Positions 23,135 to 35,800 of a DNA stretch of 64,000 nucleotides are shown here, one piece after another. Both the position numbers and the translations under genes were made by a program. This DNA is from Gracilaria vermiculophylla. Its lineage: Eukaryota > Rhodophyta > Florideophyceae > Gracilariales > Gracilariaceae. The number at the start of each line of letters is the position of its first letter. Position 1 is the stretch's first letter. The stretch covers positions 4,815,403 to 4,879,402 of the forward strand of contig JAHNZQ020000004.1 of assembly GCA_019155205.2 (NCBI GenBank), read 5' to 3'. The notes beneath the pieces were generated by a model. It was not told the origin of the DNA. It ran no database searches and saw nothing but the letters and a program-made list of their open reading frames with translations.

Positions 23135-24001
23135 AAACTGGTCTCTCTACTTAGAAGGCCAGTTTCCTAAAGGAATCACAAGACTCACGACAGTAAAATG
23201 TGATTACTTTGCAACGATCGGAACCCAACGTTGCAATTTTTCTTTAAGAGGATCCGCAAATGGAAGGAAACCACCCCCGACCTACTCCAATATGGACCCC
23301 TCAGAACCCTAAATGGAAACCTCGCTTATGAGACTCTCAAGCAACCGACACCGTCGGTGGGTGTAGCACGCGTAGTGCTCTCCAGGAGATAGCCGTTAGA
23401 CTGGAGGACCCTGAAAGTCTCCATAGGAATCCTGGCTCCTCTGTGGAGCGTTTCAGGAATCGCCTAAGGTGACTGCGCGATCGGAGGCAAACGGAATCCC
23501 CCACGACACGTCTGGAGAACGCCAATGTGGAGGTTGGAGAACTGCACACGGGATACAGCCGCCATTTCAGGAGCTCCAGGGACACCAACACCCGGAGGTG
23601 AACTCCCTCCTGGAGTCTTTAGCTCAGCGCTTTACGGATTGGCTCTCACATGAGCTGATCCAATGAATTCTTGCAGGTGATGCGTCACATTTCGGAGCGC
23701 GCCGCCAGGCCCTTGGGGAGTAAACCGTATCGGAGAGTGCTCGCGGTGATAAAGATGCCTTGGCGGATTTGGACCCCTTTCCATGGGTGATCTGAGATGT
23801 TATCCGTGTAAACGTTCGTTCCTAAACCGCGAAGCTACTCCCCACTATGGCGTTTCAAAGTCGTTCTTCCATACAGAACAGATTCCCGCTATCAACACCT
23901 AAGGTGACCTCAGGCAGAGAAGGAGAGGATACTGCCACCCGTACGCCAGAGCAGGGAAAGATATTGCCGTAAGGAAACAGGAACACCTCAAGAATTTTTT
24001 T
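23135..24001 (+). other. Gypsy-2 leader and broken start of gag
   Basis: Sequence between the 5' LTR and the first long gag frame. It probably includes the untranslated leader and the decayed gag N terminus. No frame exceeds about 85 residues and none is recognisable. Confidence 0.45.
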
Positions 24002-25147
24002 ATGACACGTCTGGACCTGTCGCCCAACGGAGGAGGACAGGACATCGGTCGCAAAGTATTTCACCTAAGGAGAGAAGGACAGGATACTCCTCGAGTGAAT
24101 CGCGACAGCGGGGGTATCGTTAGGCACCCAAAAAATCCACAGAAAAGACGCCGAATGAAACAGGCGGAGAAAAGTAGAGAGCAAGACACTGAATCGGAGA
24201 GAAGCTCAGATTCTGAATCCGTGAACAGTTCCAGCTCGGAACACAGTATAACTCCTAAGGAGAAATGCAGAAGAGTCAGGAAGGTCATCCCGCTTAAAGA
24301 CCTCTTCGGCCAAAAGGTGGATTATGAAACCTACCAGATGAATGATGGCTCCACTTTTTTCGACGGGTCCGTCACCAAACGACTTACGAGGATCCAGCGC
24401 CGCATGGATGTTCAAATGAAGAAGCGCTATTTCTCAGATAGAGACCCCATCTCGGTGTTGAAGTTTCTAACACGCTTCCGTTCGGCGTGTAACACAAATG
24501 ATGTCCATGAAGGAGCCACCGTCTGGTGCTTTCAGTTCTACCACACAGGCCAAGCGCACTCGCTGAGGCACTCGCACCTCATGGAACAGAGCACCATTGT
24601 GGATGACTGTGCAACGGAGATCTTGACATCGTACCCCGAGGTGGTGAATTTATTCCTTAAGAGGCACGCAATGGATGATGTGATAACCGGTGCTGATGCT
24701 GAAGTCACCTCCTATAGGTATAATACGGGGATGACCGAAACGGAGTTCCCACACAAGTTCTGGACGAAGGTCTCATGGTGTGGGAACATGTACTCCGAAC
24801 GGCGGCCGAAGTCTTTATTTTTCGTAAACGTCATTCTTTAGCGCAAAATCCAAAAACTTCCCATCCAATCCGACCCTTGCATCATCGCAGGCAACACCGT
24901 TCACTGCCGCGCCTTCCCTGTCACGTTAATGGGGGAGTGTAAGCGACTACTTGGCTCTATCTGGAAATCAAATATACTTTCTGGGACAGATACCGACGTC
25001 ACTGTAGCTGAAGATAACGGTCGCCATCAGAAATCCGTCACTGTCGATTGGCATATTCTATCTCGTACTAAACGCGTGACCCTGAAACTTCTCAAACCAA
25101 ACGCGAAGACCCCTTCTCAGCTGTGGAAATACGGTCCGCTTTGGTAA
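24002..25147 (+). pseudogene. Gypsy-2 gag, N-terminal and central part
   Basis: The frame 24002-24841 encodes a charged N terminus (KNPQKRRRMKQ, then a Ser/Glu-rich tract), followed by a helical capsid-like block (QMKKRYFSDRDPISVLKFLTRF, EGATVWCFQFY). Such a layout is common in Gypsy gag proteins. A TAG at 24841 is followed by more gag-like sequence to 25147. The frame then ends where the piggyBac-type insertion starts. Confidence 0.6.
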
Positions 25148-25554
25148 GCCCACCTCTGGAAGCTGAGAATCCTGTGGAGGCTTAAGACAACATTAAGAAT
25201 GAGCAATCGTCAGTTATGCTCACGAAGCACGAGGAAATTTTGGTTTAAGGAGATTCCGTGCTGCATGACCGCAAACGGAAATTTGAAGAGGTGTCATACT
25301 CTCTCAATTATCCGATTTCGTCTAAAACGTTGAAGGTCATTGCTCATGTCGGAGATGTGCTCACATACGACAATGCGCCGCGTTATCACTCTATGTATGT
25401 CTTTCTCATGTACACGTTTCCCCTAATGCATCTTTCTACAATTGTGAGACTTGCCAGCGAACACCTTGATCAGACTGCATTTCGCCCGGTGAAGGCAGTA
25501 GAGATACTCAGGTTCTTCGGTGTTCTGATCATGATAACAATCTACAAGGTTTAA

Positions 25555-26600
25555 AATAGAAGAGACCTGTGAATCGTCGGTGTTTTCGGAATGCTAGTTT
25601 GACAATCAAAAGAGAAAGAATTAAAATGGACGGATATCGACTCTTAAAACCCACTTTTGAATGAATCAATTTCCATTAAAATATTTTCACACATTCAACA
25701 CTGCTAGTTTTTTGAAAGTAAAAACTAGCAAACCCATTCACATTTCCAAGTTATTTCGGACCAAAAACTGAGTCTGGACTCCATGAAGTGGAGTCCAGAC
25801 TCCACTAATACATACCTTCACATGTGAACGTGAGATGGAAAATCTGACCGGACCACCGGAACTGCCCCTTTAAATAGAAGAATAGGATGCTCAGATAAAT
25901 ACACATATAGGAAATACATACGAGTTTACAAAACACGATAGTGCTCGCAATCTCTCACTCGTTGCATAGCATGCACCAGTCGATGAGCCAGCGCAAAACG
26001 CTCGGCATCACGTGCTCCACTTCATCCCCGTGCGCCATAATAATTACGCTCCCGCATTTCGCTCCCCAACCCCTACGCTCCCCTTTCTCCTTCCAATCTT
26101 TCACATCTCCTTCCCGCACCATGTTCCCCTGTTGCTACCCTCGCTGCTCCTTCCACGGCCGCACCACATACTCTCTTCAGAGTCACCAACGCAGGTGCCC
26201 CCATCGCCTCACCACCANNNNNNNNNNNNNNNNNNNNNNNNNNNNNNNNNNNNNNNNNNNNNNNNNNNNNNNNNNNNNNNNNNNNNNNNNNNNNNNNNNN
26301 NNNNNNNNNNNNNNNNNTTTGGGTTGCATGGGGGTGGGGCCGCTGGCCGCTGCGCGGCCAGCGCCATTTCGAGCCCTCTAACTAGCGTTTAGTGAGCAAA
26401 GAACTTGCTCTAAACTTGAAACTAGCGAATTGCGGTACTATGGATGGAGAGCAATAGAAAAAAAGAAGGAGTGATTTCCAAAAAATATTTTTTTTTGCTT
26501 GCCAACCACCGCGAACTAGCAGAATCTAGCGTTTTCGTAGTTTTTTTGAGTGATTCCCTAACAAACTTGCAATATAGCACCCTTATTTAGCATTCCGAGA
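25555..26600. mobile_element. Insertion within the piggyBac-like transposase, carrying a C2H2-like fragment
   Basis: This stretch separates two parts of one transposase. It contains a perfect 14-bp hairpin (25770-25802). Just before the gap, a plus-strand frame from the ATG at 26121 reads MFPCCYPRCSFHGRTTYSLQ then SHQRRCPHR, a C-x3-C...H-type zinc-finger pattern seen at the start of some transposon-encoded proteins. The 100-N gap then hides the sequence. The right part is AT-rich with a GC-rich hairpin at 26342-26362. Element type unknown. Confidence 0.45.
26218..26317. other. Assembly gap of exactly 100 N
   Basis: One hundred consecutive N characters. This round number is a common placeholder for a gap of unknown true length, so distances across it should not be trusted. 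Confidence 0.99.
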
Positions 26601-28200
26601 ACAGCGACGATGACAGAACCTCTGACAAAATATGGGCCTGTGCCCAATTCTGGTCGATTTATGTCACGGGCAGGATTCGATAATATTTTGAGCAACATCC
26701 GGATCAGTTCATTGTCCGCATGGTCGGAGGTTCTCGAATCTCATTCGCCTTGGTCAGTTATAAGTGGGTCTGTTGACTCTATCAACGCGCATCGCGCTCG
26801 GTAAGTCACCCTATCTGACAACATCTGTGGTGACGAAAGTATGTCCAAAATGATGCGGCTTGGGCGGGAACTGGATCGATATAGGACCTTCACACTACGT
26901 CGCTCCTGATAGAAAGCCTAATCACGAATGTGAAATCCGAACTGCGGCGTGCAGAATGAGCGGCATGATGCTGCAACTAAAGATTGTCACTTGGTCAACA
27001 AGCTTGGATTTTTGTGATTTGGAAGATGCATTTAGCTCATCTGGTACAGCTACCCTACGCTTAGTCATGCACTGGCTGAGGACTGACAGTGTTATTTGGG
27101 GGGATTCGTGGTTTGCTTCTTTGACAACTACGCAGGCTGTCATGCGCTACAAAATGCGATTCATTGGTGTTATCAATGGAGCTACTCGTCAGTAACCGAT
27201 AAAGATACTGTATTAAAAATAACTTTCAGCCAGTGAAGATCACCTGGTAAGCAAACTACCAGGTGACTGCATGCAGCATACAGCCGTGCTCTCGATGAAC
27301 AGGCAGAGAAGGTACTTTGTCAGTTCATGCTCGGTAACCTCGTCTGGAGAGGTCATTGAAAGGTCAAGCCGGAGAAAGGATGGCGATGTGACAAAAAAAG
27401 TGGATTGTCAGGTTGACATGCCGCAAGTAGCTGAAAACAATTACATGACATGTGGACAAATCGACAGACACAATCGCAACAGACAGGTTTGTATGGATTT
27501 GGACAATGCATTTGAAGTGAAGTCGTGGTAGCTCATAGTGAACACCATTTTTTTGTCTGTGTGCATTGTGGATTCTTGGCTGGTGTACAAGCAATCAATG
27601 TGTCCGCGAGTGACCATGTCTCCGGCAGTGTTTTATGCAAAACTTTCAAAGGGTTTGATTGGCAACACGTACAATGGCGTGGGTGCGCATGGTCCTGATA
27701 TGGACGCCCCTCGTGACGAACGTATGCACGAAGGGGTGAACGGTGTTCGTCTGCTTCTTACGGCGACGAATTGCAAGCGAGAGCGAGCTGACTGGTGTCT
27801 AACAAATTCAATCCTTCATGGAAAGTGCCATGTGTGCACGTCAATGAAGTAATCGAAGTTTGTTTGTTATGGGTGCCGCAGTGAGCGAAATGATAACATC
27901 TTTCTGTTCCATTCTGACACAGACCGCCATTGCTTCATCATTCACATTAAAGAATGTCATGATGTAATTAACGTCTGAATACTAGTTTATCACCGCTGCT
28001 ACTTATCAGTCAAGGGCGACCGAGTAGAAAGCCCGAATATTTTAGCAATGTATGTGGCATTGGGACGAAGCCTCGCGCTAGAAACAAAAACTAAATTTTT
28101 TTAAATCGAAACTCCTCGATCCAATTTACCTTATATGAGGTAATTGGAAACCTCATATGCAATTAACGGCCTAGTCAATAGACACTAAGACAAGGAAACC

Positions 28201-28640
28201 CTCGTCTCCAACCTCGTACGCTTTGGCAGGATCCTCCAAGAGTGTCCGATTCGCCAACTCTCGGAGCTACCCACCGCCTTGCAGGATTTGCTGGTCTCGA
28301 GAGCGAGTAATTTGTACCGCTCTAATCCTGGCAATGAGGGCCCCCATCTTGCAGGAATGGAAGAACAATTTCCACAACCTTAAGGACACACCGACGGAGG
28401 GTGGAAGTTATCGCACCCCGTACTACGATATACGCTCCCCCCGAAGAAACTACGGTTATCGTGTTCCAGTTAGAATGCGGCTTGTCCCACTAGCACATGC
28501 GCCGCCAGCGCAAGGGCTGGCACCCAAGACCGTTGCATCTCCGGGGAACACGGTGCATCCCGATGCGCAACCGAAGCAGCTGTCCCCTACTGGATCTTAG
28601 ATCCCCTCCAACCAAGAAAGCCCTCAGGGTCACTCGTAGA
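28201..28640 (+). pseudogene. Gypsy-2 gag, C-terminal part
   Basis: After the piggyBac-like insertion, the plus strand reads LVRFGRILQECPIRQLSELP and LQDLLVSRASNLYRSNPGNE, then a Tyr/Pro/Arg-rich tail. This looks like the end of a gag protein. Frame shifts occur at about 28380 and 28600. I do not see a clear zinc knuckle. Confidence 0.5.
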
Positions 28641-28677
28641 GGGACCATGTGGCTTCTTCCCGTCAAGACCCGGCCCA

Positions 28678-29363
28678 ATGGATGTCGCCTCTAAAAAAGG
28701 AGGAGAAGCCACCTACACGGTGGACACAAAATCGACGGACCCCCCGATGTATTTGGACCCCTTCGATACCTTTGAGGACTCTATCTGCACGCTCCGACGG
28801 GATACTTACAAGGGGTTTGCCTCCATAGAATTTTCCCCCCTCTCATTGACAACGGTGCGTGCTATCCTCAACACCGGGACAGGCCACAATTTGGTGCACG
28901 CCGACGTGCTCCCGTGGTCTGCCCTGGTTTCCCTGGAGACTGGCATGCTCCCTACTGTTTGCAATGCATCGCATCCAGCATTGACCATTCTCGAAGCGTT
29001 ACCCTTGTATATTTGGATGGGCTTTTGACAGGTGGAGGTGTGGTTCCTTGTGGCGACAAGCTTGGCAGCACAATGCATATTGGGCACTTTCTTTGTGGAT
29101 CGGTATGTACGTGCAATATTATTACGCCTGCGGAAGGTGGTGTTTCACGACGCAGCTCCTGTAGGTGTCGTACCCGCGTCTTCGGGACCGGACGAAAATG
29201 CAATTCACGTGGTAATCTTCGAAAGGAAACGCATTCGAATAATCTCCGAGTAGTGAAGAGTATCGCAATCCCTGCGAGGGTTCAAGCCGAAGTCTGGGTG
29301 CATACCCCAACTGCCTGCATCCGTCCTTTTATTCCTGAAAGGGATTCCGCATCTGACGACTGA
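28678..29363 (+). pseudogene. Gypsy-2 aspartic protease region
   Basis: The frame 28678-29028 has VRAILNTGTGHNLVHADVLP, the retropepsin active-site block in which the catalytic Asp is replaced by Asn (NTGTG for DTGAG), followed by an LPLYIWMGF strand. A shifted frame continues to 29363. The protease would process the gag-pol polyprotein; with Asn it is inactive. Confidence 0.7.
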
Positions 29364-29473
29364 GCAAAACTCCATGGTGGCAAATGGCATTATGAAAATA
29401 GGGCCGACTGGTCCCTGCAGGGTCGTTTTCGCTAACCTGAAGGAGTCGCCTTTGCGGCTTTAAAAAAGATTCT

Positions 29474-31168
29474 GTGGTCGGATTGGCACTACCTGCCCAT
29501 GCAGAACGGGCTCATATTCAGCGTATAGAATATCTTTCTAAGCGTAATGAAATTGCCACCATCGAAGCCGAAGTGGCACTGACGACTCCAGAGGAAGCGA
29601 AGCCTGCCACATGGCAGACGAATCTCCAAATTGGCGATGATTTCGAAGAGTATCGCCATATGATAGTGGTAATGCTATCCGCATTTGAGGACATGTTGTC
29701 CGGTCGCCTGCGTCAGGTGAGCCTGGCCAAGCACCGGATCCAGCTCACACCTGATGCAAAACCAGGACACCAACTCCCGAAGAGGGTCAGGCCTCATGCG
29801 CGTGATTTCGAACGCGATGAGGTCCACCGGATGCTGCATGAGGGCATTATCGAGCGGTCTACTTCAAAATGAGCCAGCCTGGTGGTGGTTTCGAAGACGA
29901 ATGATGGCTCCTTGAGGTTCTGGATTGCCCATAGACGCCTAAACGAGGTGACGGCACGCGATTCTTACCCAATACCCCGCATGGATGAATGTATTGACTC
30001 CTTAGGTGATGCATCAGTTTTCTCCTTGCTGGATGTCATCCCCGACTGCTGGCAGATTGAGATGGATCACTGCGATAAGGATAAGTCTACGTTCATCTGG
30101 CATTGTGGAATTTTCAGATTCACAAGGATTCCGTTCGGATTGAAGAATGCACCCACTACATTCCAAAGAGCGGTGGACATAACTCTCTCTAAAGTGAAGT
30201 GGCAGTACGCCCTGGTGTATATTGGAGATGTCATTATACATTCCAGCAGCATGGAGAAGCACTTTATTCATGTGTAGCACGTGCGTGAACTCCTGAAGTA
30301 TGCTGGGCTCACCTCGAAGCTGGAAAAGTATTTCTTTTGAAAGTTCTCAGTGGACTACCTGGGGCTCCCTGTATTCTCAGGCCAGGTACATGTTTCACAA
30401 AGACTCAGGATGCCATGAAAAAAGATCACCGTCCCACACACTAGACAAAGCTTTGTTACTTGCCTGGGTTGTGTAATGTGTTTCGGCGGTTCATCTCGAA
30501 TTTCTCCTGCATTGCAGCGCCGTTAAACTGCTTCTTTGAGAAATACAAACCGATGCAATTGGCACTCCTGACGGACGAAGAGTTCGAAGAATTTCACACC
30601 TTGAAGAGGAAACTAATTCAGACACCGATTGTGGTTCTCCCGAAGCGGCATGGCCGAATGGTGCTGGACACTAACGCCGTATGTGCCCTCCTACAGGAAC
30701 AACCAAAAGGTGTACGTAAACCGATAGGATACAGAATTTGAAGCCTTTAACCGATGGAACGGAATCAGTCCACCTATGAGTGCGAATGTCCCGCCATTTT
30801 CCATTGTATGGGCCGTGTTGCTTCTACGCCCATACCCAGAGAACGTGCGTTTCAATTTGTGGACAGACCAAGCGCCACCGAAATGTAAACTGTCCTTGAC
30901 GGATGCTTCCAGTCGCCTGGAGAGGTGGAGGTTACGCCTCCTGGAGTTTGAAGTTGACATCGTTCACCGTTTTGCCATAAAACACCAGTCAGCGGACGCA
31001 CTATCGCGATTCTCTACCAATAGTGAAGACAAGGCACCTTTGGAGAACACCATTCCATATCTGGTAATCGAAGACGCCGATAGGAAAGAAGGATCTGGAG
31101 AAAAATGCTTGGAATGCTGTGAAAAAGGTGGCAGGTTTAATGGGCTCCCTGAGGTAGTCCTTGTGTAG
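29474..31168 (+). pseudogene. Gypsy-2 reverse transcriptase and RNase H
   Basis: 29474-29872 ends in VHRMLHEGIIERSTSK. After a TGA, 29882-30277 gives the RT palm (WIAHRRLNEVTARDSYPIP, FSLLDVIPDCWQIEMD, GLKNAPTTFQRAVD), with the catalytic box as YIGDVI instead of YIDDVI. Frames at 30460-30741 (FRRFISNFSCIAAPLN) and 30776-31168 (LRLLEFEVDIVHRFAIKHQS, then ADALSR) are the RT connection and RNase H end. Stops and shifts at 29872, 30277 and 30741 and the Asp loss show it is inactive. Confidence 0.87.
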
Positions 31169-31242
31169 AAGGAGAAAGAATTTCTTCCAATCAACATAAC
31201 GGAGTTTCTGAAGAGGCAGAGTAAGGATACGTATTACAAGAA

Positions 31243-32763
31243 GTGCCGCGCCATTGTGAGGAGCCGTGGGCCACCACTGGTAGGAATACCTGCAGACACT
31301 GGACGCCGCTCACCCTGTTTCCGCCTTCAGGCCCTTTGGAGTTCGTGACCGTGCAGATTTTGGGCTCTCTCTCCAAGTTGGAGAGAGGGTACCGATTCAT
31401 CCTCATGATCACCGATCGATTCGTGAAGATCATGAGCGCCACTCCTCTCAGGAGCCCCTTTGCAGCAGTAATTGCCGAACCCATTCTCGAAAATTGCGCT
31501 AACCCATATGTGATCCCGTTGTATCTCCTTTCGGACAACGGGTCACAATTCGCGGCGAAGGTATTTAGTGTCATCTTCGAGATTTTGGCGATGAAACAGT
31601 TGTTTAACACTGAATATCACCCGCGGACCAGCGGACAGGTGGAGAGGTTTATCCAAACCATTGCCTCTCGGCTGAAAAATTACGTCACAGATCACCAGAA
31701 GGATAAAGACGCACACGTGAGCCTGCCTACGTACGTATTTAACCTGCAGGTGCATTGCTCACGGGTACTACGCCTTATAATCTGGTGCTCTTGCGCATTC
31801 CGCCTAGTGCCGTATTTGCGTCACGCGTAACGGCGCACCCGGCGGATGGGCCACATGTACCAACAGCGGCTCAAACAGAACGCTCCATCTTCAGTCACTA
31901 TGAGGCCGCAACCTCCCTCGCAAAAATAGAGATTCATTACCTCTCAGAGAAGATGTAAACAGGATTTCAACCGGAAGGTAAAAGAAGGTGCTCACCCGAA
32001 AGAAGACGACGAGGTTTCCCTCAACAAACCTGAGAAGACATCAGATGAACTGCCGTACGTCACGCGCAAGCTAGCGCCGAGTATCTCAGTGACTTACGAA
32101 GTCCTGGATATATACAGGGATACTGCCGCCATCGAGGTAAATGGGCTCCGAGACATTGTATTCCTTGATCGGAGGACGTAATTACCGACCCGCAGCTCTT
32201 CAGAAACGCCCGCCTCCCCAACTCAGAGTACACACGTAGAACGTCCTCTCCCGACCACCTCAAGAGCGACGATACCGATGGATACTGTAAGTCCCCTCAT
32301 ACCTTTTAGTGAACCATTGATGGAAGCTCCAGACGCCATCAGGACCCCTGAAGGTGGTGTCCTGTATGCAGTGGACCATATCATCTCTCACGAACAAACG
32401 CAGGCAAAGACACTGTACCGCGTTCGCTGGTACGGGTACACCTCAACGGATGACACGAAAGAACCTCAGGTACAAATCCCGCAGAACTTCGTCAGGAAAT
32501 ACCACACCAATCTGGAGCGAAAACGCATCTCCGCACGGGCGTTTCCGTTTAGAAAAGGGAGAGAAGGCCCCAAAATGGAGTCTTTTTTTGTTTTTGGCTA
32601 TCTATTCTTCAGCTCAAGTACCCTTTTTTGCATCCAGGCTGCCGCTATCCGCTCGTCGGACGCTCTCGCGGCGGAACGTTGGGTCGCTGGGCGCCTGGGC
32701 ACGGCCCATTTACATTTGAATTACAGTTCAAGGAGCTTCTCCTTCCTCTCAAGGATCTTTTAG
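31243..32763 (+). pseudogene. Gypsy-2 integrase and chromodomain
   Basis: The integrase core (31243-31830) has RGYRFILMITDRFVKIM, LLSDNGSQFAAKV with the second catalytic Asp and TSGQVERFIQT with the Glu. The first Asp position reads FVTVQILG and appears lost. After a frame break, 32278-32763 reads AVDHIISHEQTQAKTLYRVR then WYGYTSTDD, a chromodomain, which in other Gypsy chromoviruses steers insertion to particular chromatin. The reading ends in a low-quality extension, so the true stop may lie earlier, near 32590. Confidence 0.82.
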
Positions 32764-32809
32764 TCTGCCGCCACCGTCGAAGAACTCCCATCGTCGGGGT
32801 TTCTCACGT

Positions 32810-35800
32810 CTAGAGTTTATCGAGCCGCATCGCATAATCCGCTACTAGGCGAGCTATCGCCCTTTGCGCTTGGCTCTCGATAAACTCCCCCAGGCTCTCT
32901 TTGGTAGCGGCCATCGAGGTTCGGTCCGCCCTGGCCTTATGGAGTTCTAGAACCCAGCTACGAGCCTTGCGCAGAGCCTCTACGGGAGAAGTCAGAGCAG
33001 GACGGCCCGTCAATGGGCATGCCTGCACCAAATCCTGGAAGGAAATATCAAAAGCCCCAGAGGATACCGCACCCGAAGGTACACCAGAAGCGATAATCTC
33101 CGTCGACGGAACAGCAACCGCCACAGAAGGAGGCGTAGACGGCGGACCGGCTCGGATAGTGGGCTCCCAAGTGGATTCTGCAGGCAACGCAGCGGAGGTT
33201 GTAATGCAATACCCCAGAAGGGGAAAAGACCACGAAGAAGTTCGGAACCTCCCTGTCTATGAGGCAGCGCAGCGAACAGAGCACCCTCAAGTGAGGCACA
33301 ACCAGCCGGGTTTAAACCGGGGCGTCACCTTCGCGACTAGCGCAGAGGGCGTAGAGCGGAGAACCAGTGAACCGGGTGCAATCCTCTAGCGAGGTACGAG
33401 CCCAGCTAATGGGGAGCGCGGGACTGCTGTGGTAGCGGGTCGCGCGAGCGTGGCAGTGCCACGGGGCGAAAGAGGAAAAGGAAAGGGCCGTAGATTTATC
33501 CGGAGATCCGGTGAAATGTACCTCATACGAGTACGAACGCAACACGATAGAAACACTCCAAAAGCTTTGCTCTGTAACACGCAAGGCGGCTTAGCTACCG
33601 TATGCAACGGGCAACGCCTCCGATGAGGAGTAGAGAGCGTCCGAAGACGTAGAAGCTTAGGACCAAGACCCTTGGTGGGGAACTTTACTATGCGCGCTGG
33701 CTGCGGGGCCGGTGCGCTAAGTACTGACACACTGTGCAGGGCACAGTGTCATGCATCCCAAAATTGGGTTTTAAAGATATGTAAAATTCCCACGATTCGT
33801 AGCACACCTTTAGCAACCATTCTGTGGTCCACGTGTACCATCCGCACCATGCGGCGCCATTACTATCATAAAATACTGTACCAGTCCCCAATGGGGTTAT
33901 GAACCAAAGCCACGAAATTCTCCGATACCGGGCGTTGCTCTACAGAAGTCAGCAAGGCCAAAGATGGAGCCGGCAGCACCGGAGGGGATGGCGGTACAGG
34001 AACCGGGACGCTTCTCAGGCGAGGCGGAACCACTGGCGATGCGAATCTCTGCAGTCAGGGTTGCACCACCGGGACCAAAGCAGTCGGGACCGGAGTAATC
34101 TCGTCGCCTTTTATAGGAGACACGGGAGCAACCATTACGGGTGGATCCTGCATCACCATTGGCGGCTGTGTCTCACCTCAGAAGCCGCAACCACGTCCTG
34201 CGACGGGGAAGGTAACGGAAGAGGCGGGTGGGTCGCCAGATTCTCCACCATAGAAGCATAATCGCGGACACGGAGCCGTGGCACCTGAGGAACCCCAGTA
34301 GTGGCAAGACAGGGAAAGGTGGTGTAGGCTCTCTGGGCATTGTCTCCATTGGCGCTCCTCACAATGGGGTGAAACTTGTGTTCGCCATAGTCATACGAAA
34401 GAAAGCCCGGCATATCGTTCCACGCCACCTGAATATTGGAATTTAACAGCGTCTACGCCTCGGATATGCTCCATGCGGTGCCTATGACAAGGGTCTGAAT
34501 TCCAGAAGAGCGCAGGACGCGAATAATCGGCGGCACCAAGGGAAGCAAACGTCGAGCGGTTGGATGATACGAGGAATCCCAGTAGAGGCGACCGTCGCAG
34601 CACCGAGTATAAGAAGTTACGCCTTCGTCCGCTGCCTGGAGATACGCTACTAGGGCCCCGACCGCAAATTACTTTGAGGCGATCAACGTGACGATCCGCT
34701 GTAAGGGGCCATGTCGATGCAAAACCTCCGAGATGTGATACGCGAACGTGATGGGTGTTGCCACACAGAGGTGCGTGGAGACCAAACGTTTACTCCAGAA
34801 GTCGTTCAGCTTGAGTTAATACTTTGGCCGGTGCCCGGAAGGCATGTCATGGAAATTTCTGTTGTGCCAACCATGGAAGTATCTGAAGGCATTCCACACT
34901 CGGGTCTTATCCGCAACGTGCGTCCCCCATCAGTTGGGATTGAACCAGAAGAGGCGATTGTAAGAGGGATCGAAGGGCAGCATCGCAAGGGCTGAGAGTC
35001 CATCGGCAATGCTTTCGAGCCGCCCCGCTCGCTGATGTGCGCTTTCCTACTGGAGGAGTACTTGGAGTCGAGTCTGGATCGCACTCTCTTCGGCACACCT
35101 GAGCTAAAAAGTGTCGCAGTGCTCCAGAGTGGTCGGAGCGTTGTCACCGTGAACCGGAATGTGGAGCCAATGAGTGCGAAAGGCGTTCACCCGGATCCGC
35201 TTGGATCGTTCCGAGCGACCTCCGGTACGGCGCGGAACCTCATCGCCTGAAGGCACGGTCCGAAATGGTAGATGTAGTCCTCCACGGGGCACGGGAGACT
35301 GATTCGTCTGTCATGGAAAGGCACGAAGACCCGCATGGCACGATCGTCAATGTGTTTCCCTGGGCGAAACTGCCCAGCGGTGGAGGTGTGATACATTTCA
35401 AGATCGGACGGATATGTAACAGCCTGGACCGGAGAAATCATTCCAAAGGTGCACGTAGTTGGAAGGATTGCAATTGAATGTGTTGTAACACCGGAGAAGT
35501 TGGACAAAATAACACCAGGGGAGCGGCCCGCTGTTGCATACCCAACAAGGGAAGGGGTCAGGTCAAGATGCCATGGCGAAAAGCGCGGAGAGGACGCACA
35601 GGGAGCTGTGGGGGAGGTATTGAGCACCATGAAAAGGATCTATCCCATATCCAACGGGAACCAACAGCATCATGGAAGAGAAGATTATGAATGAGGCGCC
35701 TCTCCTGAGGGGTGCACGAGCGGACGGGACGGGTTGGGCGTCTCCCGAAGGGGACCCTCGAGCGAGTAGGAGCGTCGGGCTTTGGAAGGAAGCGCCACAC

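Larger units (their letters stand above)
25258..27852 (+). pseudogene. piggyBac-type transposase (DDE_Tnp_1_7), broken
   Basis: The first piece ends in AVEILRFFGVLIMITIYKV, the start of the piggyBac catalytic region. The second resumes with PNSGRFMSRAGFDNILSNIR, the block that normally follows some 20-40 residues later, so roughly 1.05 kb (about 25555-26600) has been inserted or is an intron. A third frame (26860-27195) has TDSVIWGDSWFASLTTTQAVM, containing the conserved G-D-S-W-F catalytic Asp. Later pieces (27271-27531, 27538-27852) include DRHNRNRQVCMD and a VYKQ segment of the C-terminal part. At least four frame breaks are present. PiggyBac transposases cut and paste at TTAA. Confidence 0.75.
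25157..28200 (+). mobile_element. piggyBac-like DNA transposon remnant inside Gypsy-2
   Basis: The segment carries plus-strand pieces of a DDE_Tnp_1_7 transposase (25258-25554 and 26610-27852), lying between the two halves of Gypsy-2 gag. TTAA occurs near both sides (25243 and 28162), but I could not match terminal inverted repeats, so the exact ends are not set. A short inverted repeat ATATGAGGT/ACCTCATAT lies at 28133-28158 near the right side. Confidence 0.6.

Noticed and set aside
23469..23666. Candidate small gene in the Gypsy-2 leader
   Set aside because: Short, no domain, and located where an untranslated leader or decayed gag start is expected.
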